This document shows positions 22,327 through 33,528 of a stretch of DNA of 64,000 nucleotides, in pieces (within the stretch, counting starts at the first letter, position 1; the number at the start of each line of letters is the position of its first letter). Made by a program: the position numbers and the translations under genes. Below the pieces are notes generated by a model, which was not told the DNA's origin, ran no database searches, and saw nothing but the letters and a program-made list of their open reading frames with translations. The stretch comes from Doryteuthis pealeii (lineage: Eukaryota > Mollusca > Cephalopoda > Myopsida > Loliginidae): positions 55,327,229 to 55,391,228 of the forward strand of contig CM042142.1 in assembly GCA_023376005.1 (NCBI GenBank), given 5' to 3'.

Positions 22327-22801
22327 ATTGGTTAATAAACAGTCAAGAAATAAAACAATGAATATAATAAAAATTGTTTATCAAACAACTGATTCTAATT
22401 TTTATACGCACACAAAATACAAAAAAAAAAAAAAGAAAGTATTACAAAGTGTTAAGAAATTCTGTTACTTTGTCAAAAAAATCTAAAAGGATGAAAAGTG
22501 TTATTTTCCCAACTCAAACTGTAGGAAAACAAATTTGAATAGGAAAACTGTCATTTTTCTCACATCTCAGAAATTTTAACTGTCTTTTGATGGCTTTGAG
22601 ACATTGCAAGCATTCTATAAACTTTTTGTGGGTCTCTTTAGCTTATAAGCTATGTATCAAGTATAAAAATATGTTCAGGTTGCTAAAACAGTGTCAAACA
22701 TAGTATAAAACTTAATTGTCACTTCTTGAATACTGATAAATTAACTGGATGTTTAATTAAAAGACAAACTATATCTAATACATCATTATTCTAAATTCAC
22801 T

Positions 22802-24080
22802 TTTTAGTGTTTAAAGTATAAAATTATTAACAGGAAAAAAATATATTAACGATTGATGATGAGTGAAAAATGTTTATTTCTTGGTAGCAAAAATAAATAT
22901 CTTAGCACATAGATAGCACATGATGTAATGGTTACCAAAAGAAATGGACACAGCAAGAGGAGTTCAAGCCCTGGACAAGGCTGTTTTTAAATTTACATTT
23001 TAGTGCTTAAAGTTTGAAAATATTAACTGAAATAAAAAGAATATATCAACAATTGATGATGAGTGAAAAATGTTTATTTCTTGGTAGCAAAAATAAATAT
23101 CTTAACACATAGATAGCACATGGTGTAATGGTTACCAAAGGAAATGGACACAGCAAGAGGAGTTCAAGCCCTGGACAAGGCTGTTTTTAAATTTACATTT
23201 TAGTGCTTAAAGTTTGAAAATATTAACTGAAATAAAATGAATATATCAACAATTGATGATGAGTGAAAAATGTTTATTTCTTGGTAGCAAAAATAAATAT
23301 CTTAGCACATAGATAGTACATGGTGTAATGGTTGCCAAAAGAAATGGACACAGCAAGAGGAGTTCAAACCCTGAACAAGGCTGTTTTTAAATTTACATTT
23401 TAGTGCTTAAAGTTTGAAAATATTAACTGAAATAAAATGAATATATCAACAATTGATGATGAGTGAAAAATGTTTATTTCTTGGTAGCAAAAATACATAG
23501 ATAGCACATGGTGTAATGGTTACCAAAAGAAATGGACACAGCAAGAGGAGTTCAAACCCTGGACAAGGCTGTTTTTAAATTTACATTTTAGTGCTTAAAG
23601 TTTGAAAATATTAACTGAAATAAAATGAATATATCAACAATTGATGATGAGTGAAAAATGTTTATTTCTTGGTAGCAAAAATACATAGATAGCACATGGT
23701 GTAATGGTTACCAAAAGAAATGGACACAGCAAGAGGAGTTCAAACCCTGGACAAGGCTGTTTTTAAATTCACATTTTAGTGCTTAAAGTTTGAAAATATT
23801 AACTGAAATAAAATGAATATATCAACAATTGATGATGAGTGAATAATTATTTCTTGGCAGAAAAAATAAATATCTTATGATAGCACGTGGTGTAATGGTT
23901 ACCAAAAGAAATGGACACAGCAAGAGGATTTCAAATCCTGGACAAGGCTGTTTTTAAATTCACTTTTTATTCTTTTAAGTATGAAAATATTAACTGAAAT
24001 AAAAAGAATATATTCCCTGTTGGTGTTGAGTGAAAAATTATTTCTTGGCAACAAAAATAAATAGTTGTCATATATTTTAT
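22802..24080 (+). repeat. Tandem array built on the SINE-A promoter head
   Basis: Seven units starting at about 22,802, 22,998, 23,198, 23,398, 23,586, 23,774 and 23,965 (periods 196, 200, 200, 188, 188, 191). Each unit is an AT-rich leader (TTTTAGTGCTTAAAGTTTG; AATTGATGATGAGTG; ATTTCTTGGTAGC) followed by about 70 bp of SINE-A head: GGTGTAATGGTTACC (A box), AAATGGACACAGC and GAGTTCAAACCC (B box), then GACAAGGCTG. The body and tail of SINE-A are absent until unit 7, which reads into the complete SINE at 24,081. Units 4 and 5 share the same 12-bp deletion, so blocks were copied after divergence. Confidence 0.9.
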
Positions 24081-24362
24081 GACAGCACATGGTGTAATGG
24101 TTATCATTGGCAGGAAATCGACATGGTGAGATAAATTCAAATCCTGGACAAGGCTATTTGTATTTCCCATAGCACTAATACCCTTGGGAAAAGTATGCAT
24201 CCAACTATTCTCCCTCCATAAATAGCAAGGCAGACTGAGCTCTTTAACCGTGGTTAGGCAACCAGTCTAGGAGAAGGAAAGCAGTTCAACCTGTTATAAA
24301 CTCCACTTAAGAAATTGACCTTATGTAACGTCCTACTCATGTGTAGTGGTTGGTAAATAGGT
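24081..24362 (+). mobile_element. SINE-A, full length, closing the array
   Basis: Head GGTGTAATGGTTATC and AAATTCAAATCC, body TAATACCCTTGGG, AACCAGTCTAGGAGAAGG, tail TTGACCTTATGTAAC and TTGGTAAATAGG. Probably the source from which the upstream heads were amplified. Confidence 0.85.
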
Positions 24363-24394
24363 ATATTCTATGACAAGACTAATTTTAAAAACAC

Positions 24395-24480
24395 AATCAT
24401 GTATGGTTTCAAGTAATTATTCCTATCTAATGATAATCATTTGCACACAATTTCAAGTATTCTGTTCTAATCTATTAATA
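24395..24480 (-). repeat. 46-bp unit fragments
   Basis: GTATGGTTTCAAGTAATT and related pieces. Confidence 0.5.
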
Positions 24481-24541
24481 ATGGAGATTCACTTCCGGTT
24501 TTTGTCTGTAACAAAAATTACGTCACTGCTTACATCACATT

Positions 24542-24645
24542 ACCCAAAATCGTCATAACATAGAATAAGATTTATTCTACGATTTTTGGCATGTTCAAAT
24601 TTTGAGTGTATTTATTCAATAAATACACTCAAAATTTGAACATGC
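24542..24645. repeat. Two adjacent hairpins, one perfect 28-bp palindrome
   Basis: 24,589-24,616 and 24,618-24,645 are exact reverse complements (arm begins GCATGTTCAAATTTTG) with a single C between them. Just upstream CCAAAATCGT (about 24,543) pairs with ACGATTTTTGG (about 24,579), enclosing a smaller AGAATA/TATTCT hairpin. The two structures abut, giving a four-armed cruciform-prone site. Confidence 0.85.
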
Positions 24646-24924
24646 AGCATTAGACAGTCCTCATGTTTTTTTAAAACAAGTTTTAATAAATACATGACTG
24701 GTATTATATATCTATATATAGTTTGTTTTATTTTAATACATATTTAAAGTTTACATTTCAAATTGTTTTATTTTTTAATCCTTTAATGAATTTGATGATT
24801 TTACTTACTTAGGGTACAAACTCGCTGACATTGAATTTTTTACTCCCACCCCTCAGGCAATATGTTTCAAAAATCTATTTTTACATGTTTTTTATTTTGT
24901 GCTAGTATCAATAACTTTTAAACA

Positions 24925-25000
24925 GATCTATTTAATCCATAAATAGAACTTGAGCAGGTACTATGACTCCATGACAGAGTGGACCTGGTAATAATAGTAT
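24925..25000 (-). mobile_element. Family X fragment
   Basis: TCTATTTAATCCATAAATAG, then GACAGAGTGGACCTGG block only. Confidence 0.5.
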
Positions 25001-25029
25001 TATATGTTATATATTATATACATTTATTT

Positions 25030-25290
25030 ACCTCATACCCCACTTGTATGGGTTGGACACAAGGTCTCATTTTTATGTGAGACGCATGGGTGGCAGGTGG
25101 AAAAAATTGTGTCAATTTCATTGGCATACCCCCTCAAGGGGGGCGCCTCAGGCACTGGGCAATAAACCTAGCCCTGCCCTTTTAAATCAAGGGGGTAGGT
25201 ATTGCCTGGGGGGATAGCCCCCTGGGATCGGCGCTATTAACTTGTAAAGATCCTGGGCCGAAATCACTGGATCACCACCCCGTTGTTATA
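25030..25290. repeat. GC-rich repeat V, copy 1
   Basis: Shares TGTATGGGTTGGACACAAGG, CATGGGTGGCAGGTG, GCCTCAGGCACTGGGCAAT and GGATAGCCCCCTGGGATC with 60,255-60,480. Markedly GC-richer than the surroundings. Likely the untranslated end of a retrotransposon, but no protein piece accompanies it. Confidence 0.6.
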
Positions 25291-25448
25291 TATTATATAC
25301 ATGTACATAAATACCAATATATGAAACTAATGAAGGTAGCTATTTACTTATCTTAGTAAACATTTTGATACACAAAGATCACAAAGTAAGTAAACTCACT
25401 GATCTATAAGATTAACTTACTAGCAGTAATTATAAAAGTACAACTCTG

Positions 25449-25452
<4 letters not shown>

Positions 25453-25479
<27 letters not shown>
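25453..25479. repeat. Poly-A run
   Basis: About 27 consecutive A residues; no adjoining element tail recognised. Confidence 0.9.
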
Positions 25480-25778
25480 GCACTCCTTTTCTTTCAAACT
25501 ATGTCAAAGATCATAGGTAAAATGTATTTCTATATACATACACTCCTAAGCAAAAAAAAAAAAAAAATAAACTAAACTGACACATTACTGGTTTTGTAAA
25601 GCAGGAAGTCTTATCCGGATATTCAAAAACTTTTAAAGTCTGAAGATATCCAGATTCCATTGTCTATAATTCTGAGAATTGGTCATACACTTCAAGTGAC
25701 AGGTTCTGTGTCACAGAAGGCAGGTTCTAGAAGACCTAAACTGGAAGCAAGCCAACATGACAAGACTGAAGATAGTCA

Positions 25779-25915
25779 TTCTGAACAGGGTTGTGGAATC
25801 AGAACACAAAACCTTTGACTCTAAACTCCTCTATTTTTGGCGCCTTTGACTGACTCCTCTTTACATAATTAAGTGATTATGGTTTACAAATCTCATCAAG
25901 CTTAGGTATACACTC
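25779..25915. mobile_element. MITE family S, partial
   Basis: GGTTGTGGAATCAGAAC and CTTTGACTCTAAACTCC blocks match the left half of the element at 26,805-27,076. Another partial copy is at 26,095-26,180. Confidence 0.55.
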
Positions 25916-25949
25916 CTAACTTGAGTAGGCCTGTATCATCATAACTGGA

Positions 25950-26092
25950 GGCATGTGGAGTAATGGTTAGAGTTGGAGAAAATGGACATGTCAACCCGAG
26001 TTCAAATCCAGGACAAGGCTATTTGCATTTAACAAAGTGCTAATTCCTTTGGGAAAGGTATGCATCCAACTACTCTCTCTCCAGCTATAGTT
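25950..26092 (+). mobile_element. SINE-A, 3'-truncated
   Basis: Head GGAGTAATGGTTAGAG and CCGAGTTCAAATCC; body stops in the CTCTCTCCAGCTATAG block, where a partial MITE S follows. Confidence 0.7.
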
Positions 26093-26173
26093 GTTCTGAG
26101 GCGGATTGTGGAATCAGAACACAGAACCTTTGACTGCGAACTCCTCACTTTTTGATACCTAATTTACATAATT

Positions 26174-26633
26174 AAGTGCCATGACATGCAACACTCCACT
26201 TTGGCCCTTAGGCTTGACAAGCAGTCGGAGACATCCCCTCCAATCAATCGGCTGGTCATGTCAAGCCCTACACCTATATAATTGTCCTGACCCTATTGCC
26301 CTTATGGCACACCCCAACCTTTTGTTATCTTATATGTGTTAGAAGGTATTGGCTGAGGGTCTTAGTGTCCTGGGTATGACGTTAAACTAACTGATGGAAA
26401 GTTCCAGTTCTGGAGCTCTGGGGAATGTGGAGTACCCCTTCATCACCATTACTCCCAGTTCCACTTTGATCCAGAGTGGTAGTACCTGTTATGGCCCCCT
26501 CTATGGGTTAAATAGATAAAAATGAGTTTTAAAGAAATGTGTTTAAAGAAATGTGTTTAAGAAAAAATTGAGTATCCATTGAGAATGAATCAAACAAAAC
26601 ATCTTCGACATAAAATAATCCAATCAACCAACA
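26174..26633 (+). mobile_element. Family X, plus strand
   Basis: From CATGACATGCAACACTCC through CTATGGGTTAAATAG to the tail CATAAAATAATCCAATC. The left edge of the large duplication (26,485) falls inside this copy. Confidence 0.7.
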
Positions 26634-26804
26634 TAAATGATTATGGCCTACAAATATCATAAAGCTTATATATACACCCCTAACTTGAGTAGGCCTATAT
26701 CATTAACTGGTTTATATGTAAGTGTAAATAGGAAGAGAAATTGGTAAGCTGTTAAAACTCTGGTTGAGCACCTAATACTCTTGGGAAGGGTATGGATCCA
26801 ATAA

Positions 26805-27076
26805 GGGCTGTGGAGTCGGAACAAAAAACCTTTGACTCCAACTCTGACTCCTTTATTTTTGGCTACTCCAACTCTTCTTTGTGTAATTAATTCATAATAA
26901 ATATAAAACTATGATTTTTTTAATAATCTATTTATAAGGAGTGTGCACTGTATAACTTTACAGGCTAAACTAGGGCCATATAAAGTGTAAATTCAACTGG
27001 AGTCAGGGATAGTATAGTTTTATCGACCGACTCCAGTGACCCCTTAATTGCTTGCAACTCCGACTCCACAGTCCTG
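26805..27076. mobile_element. MITE family S, copy A
   Basis: Terminal inverted repeats GGGCTGTGGAGTCGGA and TCCGACTCCACAGTCC; non-coding interior. The termini resemble a widespread non-autonomous DNA transposon, probably hAT-type, though no clean target duplication is visible. Confidence 0.7.
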
Positions 27077-27247
27077 GTTCTGAGGCAACACAGAACCCTA
27101 ACAAAACTGAGACAAGAAATTAGAAGTTATGGAAGGCAGAATAAAAGCTATTTCTTCATCAAAGCAGTATGCAAATAAACCATTTCTGGCCACAAAATAT
27201 ACAGAACACTGACTCAGATTTTTGTCACTTTATGTCCACCATGATAC

Positions 27248-27450
27248 TTAATGATTTAAGCATATTCTCTGGAGTGGTGAGTCATGCTTTCTGTTGAGGT
27301 TCCAGAAGACTCTCTGGAGGCCAGTTGAAATATTCAATCCAGAATGCCTATATATGATTGTAAAACAAAGAGGTGGTGAAATTATGGTATGGAGGGGAGG
27401 TGGGTTATGAATCTGGAATCTATAAGCTAGCACAGTACAAGAAATCCAGC
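27248..27450. other. Unique part of duplication, no gene
   Basis: Minus-strand frames of 94 codons (here) and 60 codons (34,300-34,482 in copy B) are alike only because the DNA is duplicated. The frame is cut short in B by indels, which argues against coding function. Confidence 0.5.
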
Positions 27451-27451
27451 A

Positions 27452-28440
27452 ATGTAAAAGTACCAAAAAAGTACCCAACCATATTACAAATGTATCAAAA
27501 AGAAGTACCTTAAATTTAATGTAAAAGTTCAAAAAAAGTACCCAACTATATTACATATGTAACAAAACAAAAAAAGTACTAAAATATAATGTAATGTAAT
27601 GTAACAAAAGAAACCAAAAAAATCTATATTACAAAAATACCATCTATAAATTAATACACTTATTCCTAAATCTTCCGTCTGTTATCATCCTGCAATACTC
27701 TCTTGTTAAAAATGAGAGGGTCCAAATTGTCCAAGATGGAATGCAAAAATATAAATCCAGATTATCTGGTGTCGCTTAATAGCAGATTACTTATTTGTCC
27801 CATTTTATTTCACCAATTTTAAAGATGAAATATTCCAAATGGTCTTGCATCACTTAAATGCCCAACATAAAATTAAAATGAATTGAAAAAGAAAAAAAAA
27901 ATTATATGTTTGTTTTATTTGTAATATTGAAATTGTGAATTACAGAGGAATTTTGGATATTTTTGATCTTATGTCATCCCAGCATCTTGCCTTAATTTAC
28001 ACTATGATCTTGAAGTTTTAGTAGAATTAAATACTTGCAAATGATACGTGCACTAAGTATTATATCAATTATTATTGTATATTTGTTTGGTATTAATTTA
28101 TTGTAAGACAACAGTAGGATTTATATGTCATGAAATTGCAAATCACCGTTTCTGGCTTAAATAAGATACTCTTGATTTTTTTTTTGTTCAAAGGAAATTC
28201 CATGGGTCCTGCTAGTAATATGTTAAATTATAATGTAAAAGTACAAAAAAAGTACCCAACTATATTGCAAATGTATCAAAAAGAAGTACCTTAAATTTAA
28301 TGTAAAAGTACAAAAAAGTACCAACTATATTACAAATGTATCAAAAGGAAGTACTTTAATATAATGTAAAAGTACAAAAATAGTACCCAACTATATTACA
28401 AATGTATCAAAAAGAAGTACTTAAATTTAATGTTAATTTT
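27452..28440. repeat. ~65-bp minisatellite split by an insertion (copy A)
   Basis: Units contain AATGTAAAAGTAC, AGTACCCAACTATATTAC and GTATCAAAAAGAAGTACC. Present at 27,452-27,600 and 28,225-28,440. The 625 bp between them include a family Y fragment (27,660-27,790) and are absent from copy B. Confidence 0.75.
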
Positions 28441-29000
28441 AATTTAATTAATATAATACAAAATAATACAGGTCAACACACAACACCATTGTTACCGATT
28501 ATTATTTTTTATTTATTCCAAACTTGCATTGTGATAGCCTTCTAAATCAACCTCCTAACCAATACATACACAATGCTTCAAGCAAATTATGAAACTCTAA
28601 TTTTAATTTATTTTATAAATGCTTGTGTCACATAATAGATTGACTAAATCTTTTATTTGGCATGTAGTGTAGGTAAGGTTTTAAAAATTCAAAGCTATTA
28701 GAATTGAATATGTTTCTGGCATCAAGAAGATTCAGAAAGAACAGATACTGCAATGCAACAAGCGTTGAAGTATAGATTAATGGTTTCTATTATTTGGCAT
28801 GTTGTGTAGATAATTTTAAAAAGATTCTAACCATTAAGGTGTCACCTGGTGTAACTGATGGGTGATGACCCCCAAGATCCTTTGAGAATTTGGCTGGAAT
28901 TGGATGACTTCAGTCACATGATAGAGTGATTCTAGAAAGAAGATAGATTAAAACTTTAATCTGTCAGCAGAGAGCCCACAGATAGTGCAGTTGTCTGGAT

Positions 29001-29188
29001 CAGTGGTTCTTAACACTTCTTTTACCAATGGAACCCTTTTTTTCCCTATTTTACTCTGCTGGGACCCCTATAGCATTCAATGTTTAAAGTCCTATTGTAT
29101 TTTTAATTATATTTTTTACTTGCCTGGACCCAAAAAAAATGTTATTGGTCCCCGGATGGGGCATGTGGCCCTGGTTAAGAACCCATTG
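29001..29188. mobile_element. hAT-like MITE, copy A
   Basis: Ends CAGTGGTTCTTAAC and GTTAAGAACCCATTG form terminal inverted repeats; the interior is T-rich and has CTGCTGGGACCCCTATAG. CAGTGGTTCTTAA is a common hAT (Charlie-like) terminus. No 8-bp target duplication is obvious. Confidence 0.65.
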
Positions 29189-29297
29189 TATAGATTTCCA
29201 TTTCTGGCTATCAACACATGCGGTTGCGTTGGTAATATATCAAAGTCATTGTCAAAGTGATGTTATTTGTACATAAAAAATCTGGTCCTCATGGTTA

Positions 29298-29475
29298 GGT
29301 TAGATTTTACGGCATGTCAACACTTGTTGAGTTATTTTATGCCAAAAACATTTTGTTTTATTCATTCTTGATGGAATTCAATTTTGTTTAAATATATTTT
29401 AAAAACTTTTTTTTTTCTATTTAACCCATAGATGGGACCTTAACAGGTTCTACACTCCGGGTCAGAGTGGTGTGG
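29298..29475 (-). mobile_element. Family X fragment (copy A)
   Basis: Tail ACGGCATGTCAACACTTG through ACCCATAGATGGGACC to GGGTCAGAGTGG. Counterpart in copy B at about 35,625-35,795. Confidence 0.65.
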
Positions 29476-29734
29476 TCCTCTTGTTCATCCAGTAAAACTA
29501 TGAAAGCAGCATGGAGAGGTGACACAAAATGACATGATGAGAAAAAAAGATGGCAGTGCAACAGACACAGCCACCAACGACAAGAGAGGAGATGGGTGAT
29601 AGAAAAAGAAGACAAGAATATAACACTTGAACAATTTCTTTCTTTTTTTTTTCCTCCATCCTAACATATTTAAGAGTTACCTTTTGCACTTCCTAACTTC
29701 TTAGATATCAATTTCACAAAAGCAGCCATTTATA

Positions 29735-32700
29735 ACTGCAAATGTGACACACACGAATGATAGGTAGTTAAATATGTAGTTACAAACAAGCATATTATAA
29801 AGATATTTGGTATTATATGTATATTTATAACTGAAAGTGTGACACACACGAAAGATAGGTATGTAGTTACAAACAAGCATACAGAGATATCAGGTACAAA
29901 GAAGTTTTACACATGTACATTTATAACTGAAAGTGTGACACACACATGATGGTAGTTAGGAATGTAGTTACAAACAAGCATATAATCATTATATAGATAT
30001 TAGTGTACTAAGCAGTTTTACACATGTATACTTATAATTGTGTGACACAACACATGGTAGGTAGTTAGGAATGTAGTTACAAACAAGCATTATAGTCATT
30101 TTCTAGATATTAGGTACAAAGAGATTTTAACATGTATATTTATAACTGAGTGACACACACAAATGATAGGTAGTTAGGTACATAGTTACAAATAAGCATA
30201 TAATCAATTATATAGATATTAGGTACAAAGAGGTTTACACATGCCATATTATAACTGAGTGACACACACGAATATAGGTAGTTAGATATATAGTTACAAA
30301 CAATCATTATATAGACATAGCAATGATATATGCACCCTCCGGGTGCAATATTTAGTTAAATTTATAATAGAATATGAATATTAAATTTAGACCACAGGTA
30401 AATGAAACAATATAGATGTAGATAATAAAAAGATTTAACCAGAGGGGTATGATTGGAAAAAATGAACAACTTTGAACTAACTCTTCCATCATTTTCCGTT
30501 ACTCCGTCTTTCATTTGGTACAATTTCCTCTAATATAACTATGTTTAGTAAAAGTTAGGAAGTAAGAATAATATATACAGTTAATTTCTTCTTTGTTAAT
30601 GGGATTTCTCTTTAGAATATTGAAGAATTTCTCTGCTCATATTCATTTAGATTAAAACCAAACAAATTAACCAACAAAACTAAGCATACTATTTATTCAC
30701 AACAATCAAATTTCTCAATGATCAAGTATGCAACATACGCCTTCCATTCATATTTACATACTACTATCTTTGTATGTATTATAAATACAATCGCATGTTA
30801 TTAGTATGTAGTCTATGGTCAAACGTGATAGTAAGTGTAAAACAATTTATTAATAATGAGATTTAGATAAAAAATAAAATCATGGAGAATATGACGTAAA
30901 TAACAAAGGAATATTGTACTTGATAAATAGTAATATAGTTTTGGTTTACAGACAGATCAAACCCACCACTCCATTATAATAAGAATTAGGTACGAAGAAT
31001 ATTTACACATGGGAATTTTATAACTACAAGAAGTGCCACACATGAATGAAGGTAGTTACTGATATGTAGTTACAAACAATGCATATAATCATTATAATAT
31101 ATTATATATAATATATATATATATTTGTAGCGAAGAGGTTTTCACACTGTATATTGATAACCGAGTGACACACACGACAGATAGTAGTTTAAATTATATA
31201 GTTACCATAACACATTAGTATAGATATTAGTACGAAAGATGGTTATACCTGTATATTTATAACTGAAATGTGACACACACGAAGATAGGTTATTATTACG
31301 TAGTTTACAAATAAGCATATAATCATCATATATATATTAATATTATATAATTAATATACCAAGCGGTATGGTAGCATCCTTGCGGAAGAGAAAAACCGGC
31401 AGAGAGTTTGATTTGTAAAATATATACTACCAAAAAACCAGGAAGAAAAAAAATTTTTGAAAAAAGACAAAGACCAAGATATTTCCGTACCAACAAAAAA
31501 TTAACTATTGTATAGTATATTGGCGCAAAAGAAAAAAACATTTAATGTATATATTATATATAAGATAATTATATATTCAATATAAGCCGCAGTAGAAGCT
31601 TAATTTGTAAAATAGTGGCTCTGATATCCTAACGTAGAGCCAGAGTAATAACGGAGTCAGATTTAGCCCTGTAAGAGCTTATTGCGAAACTAACAGTAGA
31701 TATCCAACTATATATAATATATATATATTAGGTACAAAGTAGGTTTTTACACATTGTAATATTGAAACCGAGTTGACTCACATCAAAATGATAGGTAGTT
31801 AGGCTACTATTACAAACCAAGCATATAATCATCCATATACTATATAATTAAGGTACAAAGAGGTTTCTACACATGTATATTGATAACCGATGACACACAC
31901 AAATATGGTAGTTAGGTACGTAGTTCAATAACAAGCAATATAAGTATATATATTAGTTACCAAAAGAGGTTTTACACATGTTATAATGATAAACCGAGTG
32001 CCGCACACAAATATCAGGTATGTTAGGTACGTAGTTACAAACAAGCATATAATCATCATATATATATATATATATTAGGTACAAAGAGGTTTAACACCAT
32101 GTATAATTGATACCGATGACACACACAAATGATAGTAGTTAGGTACAGTAGTTACAAACAAAGCATGATAATCATTATATATTTAGGTACAAAGAGGTTT
32201 TACACATGTTATTGATAGCCGAGTGACACACAATGATAGTAGTTAGGTACGTAGTACAAAACCAAGCCATATAATCATCATTACTATATATAATATATTA
32301 GGTACAAAGCGGTTTTACACATGTATATTGATAACGCAGTGACCACACAGCAAATGAATAGGAGTTAGTACGTAGTTACAAACCAGCATATATATCCTAT
32401 ATTATATTATTGGTAACAAAAGAGGTTTTACACATGTATATTATAACCGAGTACACACAAATGATAGGTAGTTAGGTACGTAGTTACAAACAAGCATATA
32501 ATCATCATATATATATATAAATATATTAGGTACAAAGAGTTTTACACATGTATATTATAAACCGAGTGACACACACAAATGATAGGTAGTTAGTACAGTA
32601 GTTACAAACAAGCATATAATCATTATATATTAGGTACCAAAGAGTTTACACATGTATATTGATAACCGAGTGACACACCACAAATGATAGTAGTTAGGTA

Positions 32701-33060
32701 CGTAGTTACAAACAAGCATATAATCATTAATATATTAGGTACAAAGAGGTTTTACACATGTATATTATAACCGAGTGACACACACAAATGATTAGGTAGT
32801 TAGGTACAGTATTACAAAACAAGCATATAATCATCAATAAATACATATAGGTACAAAGAGGTTTTCACGTGTATTACTTAAACTGAAAGTGTGACACACG
32901 ACTGATGGTAGTTACAACAAGCACATTATAATAGATATTAGGTACGAAGAGGTTTTACACATGGATATTATAACTAAAAGAGTGCCACACACGAATGATA
33001 AGTTATGTAGTTACAAACAAGCATATACATATTATATAGATATTAGGTAGGAATAGGTTT
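29735..33060. repeat. ~110-bp minisatellite array, long allele (copy A)
   Basis: Unit has TAACTGAAAGTGTGACACAC, GATAGGTAGTTAGGTA, GTAGTTACAAACAAGC, an AT tract, then TTAGGTACAAAGAGG and TTTTACACATG. Roughly 20-25 units with two non-array stretches inside (about 30,318-30,970 and 31,335-31,715). Units from 31,000 to 32,950 carry many single-base gains and losses relative to each other, unlike the cleaner units in copy B. Confidence 0.85.
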
Positions 33061-33527
33061 TTACTTTTATTTAACGGAAGTGAGGGAAATGTTTACTGAA
33101 ACCTTTGAATATAATTACCTTTATGTGAAATTTGGCCAGTAAGAGTAAAACTCCCTGCTAATGTGAGACATTGAACTGTCAGCAATCTAGACAAACATCC
33201 TTTTTCTTTTCTTTTTACTTAGCTTTTTTTTTTTAAAATCTTTTTTAAAGAACTTATTAAAAATGATTTTTCATCATTAATTTTGACAAGATTGATGCAG
33301 CATGTTTCAGAAATCTAAACTTATGCAAGCAAAATAACTGATGTTTATTAGACGAAGAAGTGAAGGTCTCATAAAAACTGTGGCCAATTAGTGTATGATC
33401 CCAGCATTAAATAAATAAATAAAAATTAAAAAAAAGATATGTTTTAAATTGATTCATGTTATGTTACCGAGTGTGAACTTTGAATGATGATACCTTGTAG
33501 AGAAACTAGCAAGCTGTCATCAACCAG

Positions 33528-33528
33528 N
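33528..33528. other. Single ambiguous base at duplication junction
   Basis: The only N in the window. It lies exactly between the end of copy A (CATCAACCAG) and the start of copy B (CCTGTTAGGGCC). Confidence 0.95.

Larger units (their letters stand above)
26485..33527 (+). repeat. Long direct duplication, copy A
   Basis: Copy A (about 7.0 kb) matches copy B (33,529-37,245) in the same order: end of X, MITE S, a 65-bp minisatellite, a hAT-like element, an X fragment, a ~110-bp minisatellite, then unique sequence ending CTAGCAAGCTGT. A is longer because of an insertion at about 27,600-28,225 and about 2.6 kb of extra minisatellite. It ends at the N at 33,528. Confidence 0.85.
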
